A DNA stretch of 46,180 nt from an uncultured Acetatifactor sp. (GTDB lineage: Bacteria > Bacillota > Clostridia > Lachnospirales > Lachnospiraceae): positions 1 through 46,180 of the forward strand of contig CAJULV010000027.1 in the NCBI GenBank assembly GCA_910587555.1. The letters run 5' to 3'. A program made the translations under genes and the position numbers. The notes under the pieces were generated by a model. The model had not been told where the DNA came from. It worked only from the letters and a program-made list of their open reading frames with translations, and did not search any database. Positions 1 to 7,554 of this stretch are shown one piece after another. Positions within the stretch are counted from its first letter, which is position 1, and each line of letters begins with the position of its first letter.

Positions 1-14
1 TTGTTACTCCTTGA

Positions 15-44
15 TACGAAATATCTGCCTTTAAATATTTCGTA
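15..44. repeat. Perfect inverted repeat at left edge
   Basis: Ten-base arms (TACGAAATAT at 15-24 and its complement at 35-44) flank a 10-base spacer. No T-run follows on the plus strand, so it looks more like an operator or a processed RNA stem than a plus-strand terminator. On the minus strand the T-run precedes the stem. Nothing else recognisable lies in 1-120. Confidence 0.4.
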
Positions 45-123
45 AAAATGAGATCGGTTGCCGTCCTATAAATGATACAATGTAACTTTTATAAATCTGT
101 ACTATGGTAACGATAAACACGCA

Positions 124-143
124 CCGGGTGCATTTGCACCCGG
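124..143 (-). terminator. GC-rich hairpin after the Q-rich small gene
   Basis: CCGGGTGC and GCACCCGG pair perfectly around a four-base loop, 33 bases past the stop of the minus-strand gene at 177-401. The downstream minus-strand sequence has only a short T-rich stretch, so termination is plausible but not certain. Confidence 0.45.
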
Positions 144-176
144 ATTAACAATTGGCAAGTGACTCATGCATAATTT

Positions 177-401
177 TTATTTTTGCATATGTTTCCCTAA
201 TACTGCACAACATTCAGCAAAAGCAAGTTGTTGATATTGAATATCTATTTCCTCCGCACTTTTAAGAAACTCATCTAACTTCCTTGCACAATCAGTCACT
301 TTCCACATTTGCTGATTATGATACTGCTGTTGCCTTTGCTGCAATTGTGCCTGTATCTGTTGTTGATTAAAAATATTGTATATTTGATTTTGGTTGAACA
401 T
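177..401 (-). CDS. Glutamine-rich small protein, unknown function
   Basis: This 74-residue protein has a strongly Gln/Asn-rich first half (runs such as NQQQIQAQLQQRQQQ) followed by a helical, mildly amphipathic second half with three cysteines (CARKL..., AECCAVLG). No family was recognised. A GGGGGTG Shine-Dalgarno lies just upstream of the ATG. It is the last gene of a minus-strand set with the GIY-YIG and membrane-protein genes, 62 bases behind the nuclease gene, and ends before a GC-rich hairpin. Short Q-rich proteins of this type are common in integrated elements of Firmicutes, so an accessory origin is likely; a role cannot be given. Confidence 0.6.
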   Translation of the reverse strand: MFNQNQIYNIFNQQQIQAQLQQRQQQYHNQQMWKVTDCARKLDEFLKSAEEIDIQYQQLAFAECCAVLGKHMQK

Positions 402-463
402 TCCAACACCCCCGTAAATAATGATAAATTTCTATCTCTTTAACATTCCCTTATATCTAATCA

Positions 464-1360
464 TCATTCCTCTATAGATTCGAGCGATTTTAAGGTTTGC
501 CCATTTGTGTTTTTCCAGCTAGTCAAACCATTTGCACTCTTCCCAATAACAAACATTGCTGCGTAAGAGGGACTGGTAAATAACATATCTTCCTGCAATA
601 TGCCTTGCTCATCAATTAAAGCTTTCTTTCTCCGTTCTTTAATAACAGAAGGTATTGTATCGTCATCCACAAGAGAAATATGACTACCCTGAAGAACTAC
701 AAATCCTTCCGTTGTTTGTGTGCCGCTTGCCTCAACCCTTCCCACATTCTTTATTGTACGTTCTAGATGGAGTCTGACTGTATCCTCCGATATGGTAAAG
801 CCATCTTGTTTTTTTACGGTTGGCTTGCTTATCGGCTCAAACAGCTTATGTCCGAGAGTCCCCATAATTACTTCAGCATAGTCAATAAATTCCTCCATCT
901 CACTTTCCTTCTCCTCTGTAATATTACCAGAAGTAGGATCATTCCCATTTTTGACTTCATAACGATTTGCTTCTATAGCAAGATTACAAAAACGATTCTC
1001 AAGATAACTTATTTCCGTAGGCCCGAAAGAATTATTCGATGTGGTGAACACGATTGCTTCCGTCCAATAATCCTTTTCAGGACTTCGCTTGTGTTCCTGC
1101 AAACGATTCAGGATGCCCTCGCCATTTTTTCTCGCCCCAGCCTGCCCGATATAAACAACACCCTTTCCTGTTTCATCAGAAATACCAAACAAAAAATAAA
1201 CCCCACTTTGTTTTAAATCATCACGCTCTTTACATTTATCCAATGCTGTTCTCGGAATCTTATAGGCAACACCTGTCCAGTTCGCAAGGGTACATTTTAT
1301 CCTTCCCCCAGCGTCCCCATCCATCAAAAACAAATTTATACTCTTTCCACGTACTGCCAT
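464..1360 (-). CDS. GIY-YIG nuclease family protein with DUF4357-like C-terminus
   Basis: 298 residues. The N-terminal half carries a GIY-YIG-type core: SGVYFLFG near residue 52, then VVYIGQAG near 68, a downstream RLQEHK segment and an E in the ENRFC helix, matching the usual order of tyrosine, glycine, arginine and glutamate catalytic positions. The C-terminal third (GTQTTEGFVVLQGS...IKERRKKAL...AAMFVIGKSANGLTSWKN) resembles the DUF4357 domain often attached to such nucleases. Start: GGGAGGT lies eight bases before the ATG. It follows the 262-residue membrane protein by 23 bases, so they are probably co-transcribed. GIY-YIG/DUF4357 proteins are poorly characterised; DNA processing or defence is an inference. 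Confidence 0.82.
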   Translation of the reverse strand: MAVRGKSINLFLMDGDAGGRIKCTLANWTGVAYKIPRTALDKCKERDDLKQSGVYFLFGISDETGKGVVYIGQAGARKNGEGILNRLQEHKRSPEKDYWTEAIVFTTSNNSFGPTEISYLENRFCNLAIEANRYEVKNGNDPTSGNITEEKESEMEEFIDYAEVIMGTLGHKLFEPISKPTVKKQDGFTISEDTVRLHLERTIKNVGRVEASGTQTTEGFVVLQGSHISLVDDDTIPSVIKERRKKALIDEQGILQEDMLFTSPSYAAMFVIGKSANGLTSWKNTNGQTLKSLESIEE

Positions 1361-1383
1361 AACAATACCTCCCGGTTATCTCA

Positions 1384-2172
1384 TTACTCTGTCAGCCTTA
1401 ACGATTCTTTGACCTTTTCATTTTTTATTGGAACATATACGCCGTTAGTAATCATAGTGTCACCCATCAGCACAGCTATTCGTTGCATATCCGTTTCATT
1501 CATTGATAATACATTTCCCTCTAAAATCCGATTAATACTATCCGTAACCGTTTGAGTAGTCAATTTTTCCATTGCAAACTTCCACTCAAGAAGACGTTCC
1601 TCACCTATCACTTCGTTATTAACAACAACATTCGAAATTTTTCTAATCTCACTCACCATATACATGGCACAACTCATAATGTTTAAAAGATGAACCTGTG
1701 CTTCTTTACTGCTCATATTTTTCTGATACTCATCTAACACCACATCTACGTTATCGGCAAAGTCTTGAGCAGAGACTACATCCATTGATACAGAAACTGT
1801 TTCATCAGTAACCATCGATATAGCAGTATCCTTGTTACGAATTTTGTACCAAAACTTTTTCATCCCAGGAACAGCCGTATTACCAACCCATTCCTTAACA
1901 TGCGGATATGCCTTTGTTGCGGCAACACCTATTCCAATACCAATAGCAATTAACCCTGTTATTGCTGCTACATCTCCATCCATTTCATTCCTAACGGAAT
2001 CATTATCGTAGTCTTCACATTTATCGTCTTCAATTTTAATAAATTCTCCTGCTCCAGATGGTTTATTGGTATCATCATCAAGATACACTCCTCGGTAGGC
2101 TCCTTTTGTATCACGAGACTCAGCAAGATGCTTGCCCTCCTCTGGGATAAGTCTATACAAATCACCGCTCAT
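1384..2172 (-). CDS. Predicted single-pass membrane protein, unknown
   Basis: 262 residues, no recognised family. The first 65 residues are charged and acidic (DDDTN, EDDKCEDYDND). One hydrophobic glycine-rich helix follows at about 68-86 (AAITGLIAIGIGIGVAATKA). The C-terminal 170 residues look soluble and mainly helical. It starts with AGGAGG close upstream of the ATG, overlapping the tail region of the HTH pseudogene, and is followed after 23 bases by the GIY-YIG gene. The conserved order HTH, membrane protein, nuclease suggests a small accessory cassette, but nothing in the protein itself tells its function. Confidence 0.65.
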   Translation of the reverse strand: MSGDLYRLIPEEGKHLAESRDTKGAYRGVYLDDDTNKPSGAGEFIKIEDDKCEDYDNDSVRNEMDGDVAAITGLIAIGIGIGVAATKAYPHVKEWVGNTAVPGMKKFWYKIRNKDTAISMVTDETVSVSMDVVSAQDFADNVDVVLDEYQKNMSSKEAQVHLLNIMSCAMYMVSEIRKISNVVVNNEVIGEERLLEWKFAMEKLTTQTVTDSINRILEGNVLSMNETDMQRIAVLMGDTMITNGVYVPIKNEKVKESLRLTE

Positions 2173-2175
2173 GCT

Positions 2176-2409
2176 TTATTCCTCCTTGCGCTTTACATAT
2201 GTTAATTCGATATCGTAACCCAATGACTCCAGCATTTGAAAAGAAGTTTTATTTACAATCTTCTCATTTTTCTTTATCAGACGATTCACATAAGACAGAG
2301 TGGTACCCACATCCTTGGCAAGCCTTGCCTATATGGTCTCTGCTTCTATATACTTTACTTTTACATCGACCTCAATATTGTTCTTCAGCATTGATTCCAC
2401 CTCAATCAT
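2176..2409 (-). pseudogene. Small HTH (XRE-like) gene with internal amber stop
   Basis: Reading 2409 to 2176 gives 78 codons interrupted once by TAG at 2331-2329. Before the stop is a basic N-terminus with VDVKVKYIEAETI; after it the frame continues ARLAKDVGTTLSYVNRLIKK and a tail LESLGYDIELTYVKRKEE, which together look like a complete small helix-turn-helix protein of the kind often found in Lachnospiraceae elements. A single C-to-T change in a CAG codon would explain the amber. The gene ends three bases before the ATG of the membrane protein and its last codons hold that gene's Shine-Dalgarno, so the pair was probably translationally coupled. Readthrough or suppression cannot be excluded. 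Confidence 0.65.
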
Positions 2410-2545
2410 TATAAGCTAAAATAAATTGCCATTTTTGTACAAGTCTTTCATCAAATTCACATAAACGGAATGGCAGCTCTTTCAAGATGATGTGCAGGGA
2501 ATCCGTATACTGTTGAGAAAATCTTTACCTAAGCTGCCAGTCAAC

Positions 2546-2594
2546 AATGCCGGCAAACCAAGGGATTTTTCCAATCTCTTGGTCTGCTGGCATT
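2546..2594 (-). terminator. Long imperfect stem-loop downstream of the acetyltransferase
   Basis: Arms of 17 bases at 2546-2562 and 2578-2594 pair with only two non-Watson-Crick positions around a 15-base loop. It sits 41 bases past the stop of the gene at 2635. There is no clear T-run, so a termination or transcript-stability role is inferred from position. Confidence 0.45.
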
Positions 2595-2634
2595 AATCAT
2601 TTTAAATTGGTTGTGAACCGTATTAAAATGTCCC

Positions 2635-3138
2635 TTAACAAACCGTTTCCGGAGCCGATAGCTTAAGAACCGCAATAATTTCTTCGCCATCCATATCCCC
2701 GGTTTCCACAAAGCCAAAAGAATGATAAAGTTTCTTCGCAATTTCGTTATCCGGTTCATAAGACAGCCAGCAGTACTCCGCATCTCCGCAGGGCTTTGTC
2801 CGGATGAAATCCAATGCAAGCTTTACCGCCTCTCTCCCATACCCATGATGCTGACAGCGTTTATCAATCATCAGACGCCAAAGATTATAATTCCTGTAGG
2901 CAATCTCCGGCGCATCCTCCCAATAGTCATCCACATCATAGCCTATCATGCAAAAGCCTACCGGCACGCTGCCATCGTAAATTCCGAACGGAAAAGCCCG
3001 GCCGCCTCCCGTGATGGTGGTGTATGCTTCAATTATGCTGACTTTATTCTCCGCCACAAAATGCCTCTGCTCCTCTTTGACACTTAATCCTACAATATCC
3101 CATACATTTTTTCCATTGATTTTTTCAAATCTTAACAT
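2635..3138 (-). CDS. GNAT family N-acetyltransferase
   Basis: 167 residues, a usual length for a single GNAT domain. Motif A with the acetyl-CoA pyrophosphate loop is visible as CQHHGYGREAV near residue 98-108, preceded by a beta-strand LWRLMIDKR and followed by YEPDNEIAKKLYHSFGFVETG, the typical C-terminal GNAT signature. It transfers acetyl from acetyl-CoA to an amine; overall layout resembles polyamine/diamine acetyltransferases (PaiA/BltD-like), but the substrate cannot be read from sequence. It appears to be a single gene, with a stem-loop after it. Confidence 0.85.
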   Translation of the reverse strand: MLRFEKINGKNVWDIVGLSVKEEQRHFVAENKVSIIEAYTTITGGGRAFPFGIYDGSVPVGFCMIGYDVDDYWEDAPEIAYRNYNLWRLMIDKRCQHHGYGREAVKLALDFIRTKPCGDAEYCWLSYEPDNEIAKKLYHSFGFVETGDMDGEEIIAVLKLSAPETVC

Positions 3139-3202
3139 TTTGTTCCCTGCCCTCCCCCTGAAGATCTATATTCTTCCGCACCATTTTTAAGACATCCCGT
3201 CT

Positions 3203-5446
3203 TCAGTTCACATCCAACATTTTCCTTACCTCTTCCAGGTAATCCTCATAGAACGCAAATTCATTATCCAGAATTCCATCTCCCACCACGTCTGCCGCCT
3301 TCTCATTGATCCCCTCCGCAAGAACCTCTAGCATAATCCCCTGTTGGTGGGCAAACTCCTTTAGATTCGCTTTTTCGTATAAAATAATATCCAGAGCCTG
3401 TCGTTCCGTATCCGTCAGACGCTCCCGCAAAACGTCCCATTCTCCCCCGCTTTCCGGTAATGTTCCGTTCCCCTCATTGCCCTCCATGTTTGCAGTTCTG
3501 AATTGTTCTGTGATTTCTGGCAACGCCATAGACTGAAATGCCCTGTCATTCCGGGCATCCTGCAAATTCTGGTTTGTATCCGGTTCTTTTTCCCGGCTGT
3601 CCTGCTTCCGGCTACCATCCACGCTCTGATTATACGCCAAACCCTGAACGCTTTCCTGGTTCTTTTCGGCTTCCCGGATTCTCTCCTGCCCCTCCGCCGG
3701 ATTTGTCTTATCAGCAGTCCCATCCCCTGCGGATATTCCCTCATGTGCGGCATGAACGGCCTCTGTCCCTGTCCTCATCTGCCCCGGAACCATACCCCCG
3801 TCCTCCGGTACCGTGAGTTTTTCCTGAATCACATACGCTTCCTTCCGGATCTTTTCCAGTGCCCCTCTATTTACCTGGACCACCGTTTTGGTTTCTTCTC
3901 TGTAAAATGCCGTCACCGCCTCCGCAATTACGGTTTCCAGGCAGATCCCCGCCTGCTTCAGCTCTTCCGCCGTCACAGAGCTGATCATATCCGGATTTGC
4001 GGTAAGTTTATGCTTGTACTTCGTCAATTTCCGCAGCAGGGACTCCATCTGCTTCAAACAGTAGCCCATCAGCCGCTTTCCGCTGTCCGTGGTCACCACC
4101 GCGCTGAAGGTCCACTGGTTCCTGCTGCACACATAGATTTCCTTCCGGGAAAGCATCACCTGCCTGTCCGCCTGTTTTCCTGCCGGACAGAACAGCGCCC
4201 CCAGGAAGGGAACCCATGGAGCCATCTTTCTGGTGGGCTGAAACAGGAACCGGTCCAGTTCAAATCCGGCTGCCGCCAATGCCTCCCGCAGCCGCTCAAG
4301 GGTAAATAGAAAGCATCTCCTGACCTGTTCCTCCCTCCCTGCATAAAAGGCGGATTTTCGGATGTCATATTTGGACCGGGCACAGAACAGCTCAAAGGCA
4401 TTTTCCTCCTCCGAAAGCTCCGGATAGTAACCGCCCAGGCTATTTTCCTCCACAAAATCCCGGAAACTTCCGGGCAGTCCGTAATAAATGTAGTAATCCT
4501 TCAGCCATCTCACAACATATTTGTCCACAGACCTGTCATATACCCGGAAAGCATCCCAGAAAAACAGCAGTCTTTCCAGGCCTTCCCCCGGGTTCTCCAC
4601 GCCGATATTGTTCAGCAGTTCATAAATATACAAAAAAGCGTACGACAGGGATACATGCTCCACCCTTCCCTCCCGCACCTGTGTCCGCCAGGTAAAAAAA
4701 GTCCGCAGCTGCTCATATCCCATCATCTGGTAACTGGGATAATAGGAAGCATAGGGAACCGTCACTGCATACGCATCCCGGAAATCCTTCATCAACATGC
4801 CCTGGCGGTAAAATAATTTTGCGTTTTCCTGCTGCATCTTCTGATTGTAAAAATGGGAACTGCGGAAATTCAGGTACCTGTCCTCCCTGGCAATATCCCG
4901 CATTCGATTGAACTGCTCCCGCACCGGGTCCTCTTCCCGAATCCCGATTTTTTCCGGGCCTGCCTGCTGCCAGCCTGACGGCCTCCGGGTCTGTGTCACC
5001 GCTGTCTGATACTGTTCTCTTGCTGCCTCCCCCTGATTCCAGGCTTCTGCTTCTGCCTCCTCCGACTCCCTTTTGCCCCAGGCTCCTGCTTCTGCCTCCT
5101 CCTGCTCCCGGGCTTCTGCCTCCTTCTGCTCCCAGTTTCCCGCTACTGCCCAATTCTGTACCGCCGCTTTTGTCTGGTTCCAGGCTTCTGCTTCTGCCCT
5201 CTTCCCATCCTTCACCCCGGTCCGTCTCTCCTCCGCTCCTGCCCGGTCACCGGACAGGGAAAACGCTTCCGGAGCTGATGCCGTCACGCCATCCAGTACC
5301 GGCTCTGCATCATACGCAATCTCATAGTAGGGAGCTTCTTCAAAAGAAAGAGGCAATGGCCGCGGAACAGACTCTTCCCGACTCTTCTCATTCTGTATCT
5401 GCTCAAAAATCTCGAATGCCTCATACTCTTTGTCGTATTTCCCCAT
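3203..5446 (-). CDS. TerB N-/C-terminal domain protein
   Basis: About 747 residues from the ATG at 5446. After a low-complexity region rich in Ala, Glu and Trp (repeats like AEAEAWNQ and EEAEAGAWG, roughly residues 80-150) comes a TerB_N-like domain (FNRMRDIAREDRYLNF, then YEQLRTFFTWRTQVREG and YIYELLNNIGV). A second low-complexity linker precedes a C-terminal TerB_C-like domain (LTDTERQALDIILYEK... to YEDYLEEVRKML). Such proteins relate to the tellurite-resistance TerB fold and are linked to membrane or stress complexes, role undefined. An ATG at 5515 is in frame, but a promoter -10 sits only about 18 bases before it and no Shine-Dalgarno is seen, so 5446 is preferred. Confidence 0.75.
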   Translation of the reverse strand: MGKYDKEYEAFEIFEQIQNEKSREESVPRPLPLSFEEAPYYEIAYDAEPVLDGVTASAPEAFSLSGDRAGAEERRTGVKDGKRAEAEAWNQTKAAVQNWAVAGNWEQKEAEAREQEEAEAGAWGKRESEEAEAEAWNQGEAAREQYQTAVTQTRRPSGWQQAGPEKIGIREEDPVREQFNRMRDIAREDRYLNFRSSHFYNQKMQQENAKLFYRQGMLMKDFRDAYAVTVPYASYYPSYQMMGYEQLRTFFTWRTQVREGRVEHVSLSYAFLYIYELLNNIGVENPGEGLERLLFFWDAFRVYDRSVDKYVVRWLKDYYIYYGLPGSFRDFVEENSLGGYYPELSEEENAFELFCARSKYDIRKSAFYAGREEQVRRCFLFTLERLREALAAAGFELDRFLFQPTRKMAPWVPFLGALFCPAGKQADRQVMLSRKEIYVCSRNQWTFSAVVTTDSGKRLMGYCLKQMESLLRKLTKYKHKLTANPDMISSVTAEELKQAGICLETVIAEAVTAFYREETKTVVQVNRGALEKIRKEAYVIQEKLTVPEDGGMVPGQMRTGTEAVHAAHEGISAGDGTADKTNPAEGQERIREAEKNQESVQGLAYNQSVDGSRKQDSREKEPDTNQNLQDARNDRAFQSMALPEITEQFRTANMEGNEGNGTLPESGGEWDVLRERLTDTERQALDIILYEKANLKEFAHQQGIMLEVLAEGINEKAADVVGDGILDNEFAFYEDYLEEVRKMLDVN

Positions 5447-5532
5447 AGCGCCCCATAATCTCCCACTGCCCGCCTGCTTTTTTAGGCCGAAACACCCTTT
5501 TTGCCCCGGCTCCATCTACAAACATTTGTTCT

Positions 5533-5561
5533 ATTATATCAAATATCCGTGAAGCACACAA
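5533..5561 (-). promoter_or_regulatory. Sigma-A-type promoter of the TerB gene
   Basis: On the minus strand TTGTGT (5561-5556) and TATAAT (5538-5533) are 17 bases apart, predicting a start near 5526. The rest of 5562-5743 shows no gene; AACGGT/ACCGTT arms with a long loop lie near 5610-5655. Confidence 0.6.
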
Positions 5562-5743
5562 CACCCAAAAGTATTAATTCGAAATTTTTCCACCAATGCG
5601 ACTGTAATTCAACGGTTTGCCTGTATGCAATTTCATGTAATCAGACCGTTAAATAGGATACTTTCAGCCCGGAAACCGTTTGACTACCAAGCCTCTCCGC
5701 ATTGTAAGTTACACGTAAGCCTCCCTGCTAACGGCGCCCCCCA

Positions 5744-6523
5744 TTACCACCCCTGAATCTCATAGGCTGTATACGCATGTGAAAAATGGTATCCCAGCTT
5801 TTCGGCCAGTGCCGCCGACCACAGATTCTGCGCATCCCAGCTGGGGTACCAGCCTTTTTTGACACATTCCAGAATCAATTTTGCCCCGCAGATGGCAGCA
5901 AGCCCTTTTCTCCGATAATCCTCTCTAGTATCGATTTCAACCTCGATGCCCCCGGAATATCCGCAATAAGAAGACGCCCCTGAAACCGGCTCCCCATCCT
6001 TCAAAATAACTACACCAAGCCCCAGTCGGCGGTACATGTCAAAATCGTCGTACTGTGACACCCAGTCCCTGCACCAGGAAATCCCCCTACAATACCGGAA
6101 CAGGGCTTCATCCATCATTTTCAGCGTATATCCTTTCTCCAGGTGCTCTGTTATCGTCTGCAGGCGTTGCAAAACCGCGCCCCCGCTGAAAACCTCCGGT
6201 TCCTTCTTTATGGCATATCGCCACACTTTTTTCGCCCTTTCCTGATAGCATTCTTCCACCAGTGTTCCCCATGCCTCATTCTGTGGAACCATAATGACAA
6301 AGTCCTGTATACACTCACCGGGCTTATACATTACAAGTTCTTTGTCAGGCTTTCCCGCCAGAAAGCAGAAATCCCCCAACACTGCCATTGTTGATACAGG
6401 TGCCTCATCAGAATCCCCGTAAATATGTCCCATCACCCCCTGCAAGCACGACCGGATCAGCGTTTCCTCCCAGCCCGCAAACAGAAAACCCGCTTTTTCG
6501 CACTGCGTTATTTTATAAATCAT
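5744..6523 (-). CDS. GNAT acetyltransferase, GNAT_acetyltran type
   Basis: 259 residues. The N-terminal 130 residues form the less conserved domain of the PF12746-like family, and the C-terminal part holds the acetyl-CoA site: IEVEIDTREDYRRKGLAAICGAKLILECVKKG, with the R-x-x-G-x-A loop (RRKGLA) and a following YPSWDAQNLWSAALAEKLGYH signature typical of this family. Substrate unknown. Its ATG overlaps the TGA of the upstream small membrane-protein ORF (ATGA), so translation is probably coupled to that gene. It is the last gene of the cluster that begins near 7176. Confidence 0.82.
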   Translation of the reverse strand: MIYKITQCEKAGFLFAGWEETLIRSCLQGVMGHIYGDSDEAPVSTMAVLGDFCFLAGKPDKELVMYKPGECIQDFVIMVPQNEAWGTLVEECYQERAKKVWRYAIKKEPEVFSGGAVLQRLQTITEHLEKGYTLKMMDEALFRYCRGISWCRDWVSQYDDFDMYRRLGLGVVILKDGEPVSGASSYCGYSGGIEVEIDTREDYRRKGLAAICGAKLILECVKKGWYPSWDAQNLWSAALAEKLGYHFSHAYTAYEIQGW

Positions 6524-6705
6524 CTGTTATCTCCGCCTCCGATACCTCCACTGCCGGAAAATTTCAGAGTATTCTGAACCGCTGTTACTGCCGCCACCAA
6601 AATGGCTAGGGCCGCTGCCGCTGTCACAAATTTGGGATTCAGCTGCGGGGGCAATACGACCCCCGATCCTGCTTTCCTCCTGCTCTTCCAATGCCTTATC
6701 CGCAT
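6520..6705 (-). CDS. Small single-helix membrane protein
   Basis: About 61 residues if started at the ATG at 6705; a GTG at 6720 or a TTG further in (GGGGG five bases upstream) are alternatives. It has a basic N-terminus (RIRHWKSRRK), one hydrophobic Ala/Val-rich helix (KFVTAAAALAILVAAVTAV) and a glycine-rich tail GSGGIGGGDNR. The main support is context: it starts close behind the coiled-coil gene and its stop overlaps the next gene's start (ATGA). No family recognised. Confidence 0.5.
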   Translation of the reverse strand: MRIRHWKSRRKAGSGVVLPPQLNPKFVTAAAALAILVAAVTAVQNTLKFSGSGGIGGGDNR

Positions 6706-6737
6706 CGGCTGGAAGCACACCCCGGAAGATGTGCGGT

Positions 6738-6974
6738 TTAAAATCCCGCCATCATCATGCTGATCAGCTGGTCACGCTGTACGGCATCTTGTTTCCCTTT
6801 TACGCTTGATGCCATTCCGTCCAGCTCCATCTTGGTGGCCTCGGCCTGCAGCAGCTTCTCCTGAAATTCCCGTTTTTCCTGTTCCGCCCTCGCTGCACGC
6901 CTCTCCGCCCTGGCACGGTTCTGCAGCTTCATGCTCCGCTCCATAGAATGAAGCAGCTGTGTCATATCATTCAT
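6738..6974 (-). CDS. Small coiled-coil protein
   Basis: 78 residues from the ATG at 6974, chosen because a perfect AGGAGG lies nine bases upstream; longer in-frame starts up to 7052 lack such a site. The body is an Arg/Glu/Ala-rich helix (RARAERRAARAEQEKREFQEKLLQAEATK) that should form a coiled coil, followed by a short tail ending SMMMAGF. No family recognised. The preceding reading frame ends eight bases inside this gene, which indicates translational coupling and an operon with the small membrane protein and acetyltransferase downstream. Confidence 0.65.
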   Translation of the reverse strand: MNDMTQLLHSMERSMKLQNRARAERRAARAEQEKREFQEKLLQAEATKMELDGMASSVKGKQDAVQRDQLISMMMAGF

Positions 6975-7176
6975 CCGCAATTTCCTCCTGTTTATAATCG
7001 CTAAAGCCTCTTCGGTACCCGCCCTTACCATATTTATCGGCTGCTTTCCCAAATTTCAGCAGGGTCAGTTCCTCTCCCGAGGCATACAGTACAATGCTGC
7101 ATCTCTTCTCCAGGCGTTTTATAAAGCGCTTTATCTGTTGTCCACCAAAAAATCTCCTGACGTTTTCATCAGGAGA
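6967..7176 (-). pseudogene. Start-less ORF, probable 5'-truncated gene
   Basis: From just after a TAA at 7179-7177 the frame is open for 69 codons and stops at 6967. No ATG, GTG or TTG occurs in it. The translation looks protein-like (GGQQIKRFIKRLEKRCSIVLYASGEEL... then DKYGKGGYRRGFSDYKQEE) and it overlaps the next gene's ATG by eight bases while containing that gene's AGGAGG, as real operon genes do. Its 5' end runs into a terminator-like hairpin at 7147-7178, so the true beginning seems lost or replaced. No family recognised. Confidence 0.45.
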
Positions 7177-7178
7177 TT
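7147..7178 (-). terminator. Perfect hairpin with T-run on the minus strand
   Basis: AATCTCCTGA (7151-7160) pairs with 7169-7178 over an eight-base loop, followed on the minus strand by six T. No minus-strand gene ends here, which is odd; it marks the 5' end of the start-less ORF. A perfect palindrome ATAAAGCGCTTTAT lies at 7121-7134 just inside that ORF. Confidence 0.6.
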
Positions 7179-7199
7179 AGCAGAAAACAGAAGAAAAAG

Positions 7200-7430
7200 A
7201 TGATAAAGTTTGATAAGCTGTTTAAAATTTTTGAAGAACGAAGAATAACTCAATATCACCTCTACACATATAAAGGAATCAGCCGCTCTCAACTACAGAG
7301 ACTTAAAACAGGAAATGTCAATGTAAATACTCTTAACAACATTCTCAATATTTTAGAGGACTGCACTTTAGATGATATATGTGAGTTTATTCCCGATCCG
7401 CCAAAAGACAAAAAGAAAGAGGAAGAATAA
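7200..7430 (+). CDS. Small XRE/Cro-type HTH regulator
   Basis: 76 residues. An HTH of the Cro/CI kind is visible: FDKLFKIFEERRITQYHLYTY, then the recognition part GISRSQLQRLKTGNVNVNTLNNILNILEDC, and a closing TLDDICEFIPD. The tail is Lys/Glu-rich (PKDKKKEEE). Proteins of this size usually act as DNA-binding regulators of elements or toxin systems. The start has only a weak AGAAGAAAAAG upstream. The gene is AT-rich compared with its neighbours, runs against them, and is enclosed by two hairpins (7147-7178 and 7416-7463), which suggests a small inserted cassette. Confidence 0.75.
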   Translation: MIKFDKLFKIFEERRITQYHLYTYKGISRSQLQRLKTGNVNVNTLNNILNILEDCTLDDICEFIPDPPKDKKKEEE

Positions 7431-7463
7431 GACAGATTAAAAACTGATATTCTTCCTCTTTTT
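7416..7463 (+). terminator. Rho-independent terminator of the small HTH gene
   Basis: A perfect 14-base stem (arms 7416-7429 and 7448-7461) followed by T residues. The left arm overlaps the last codons of the HTH gene. Confidence 0.8.
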
Positions 7464-7490
7464 ATGATACAAAATTAAATCCTTTAATAG

Positions 7491-7531
7491 AAAAACACTA
7501 GATATAGGGGTTTTATTTCCTATATCTAGTG
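7491..7531 (-). terminator. Rho-independent terminator after tpiA
   Basis: CACTAGATATAGG at 7496-7508 pairs perfectly with 7519-7531, followed on the minus strand by TTTTT. It lies 24 bases beyond the tpiA stop and closes the glycolytic group. Confidence 0.85.
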
Positions 7532-7554
7532 CTGTTTATTGTGCATGTTTACAC

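Noticed and set aside
2199..2414. 71-codon plus-strand frame
   Set aside because: It is opposite the amber-interrupted HTH gene and has no supporting features.
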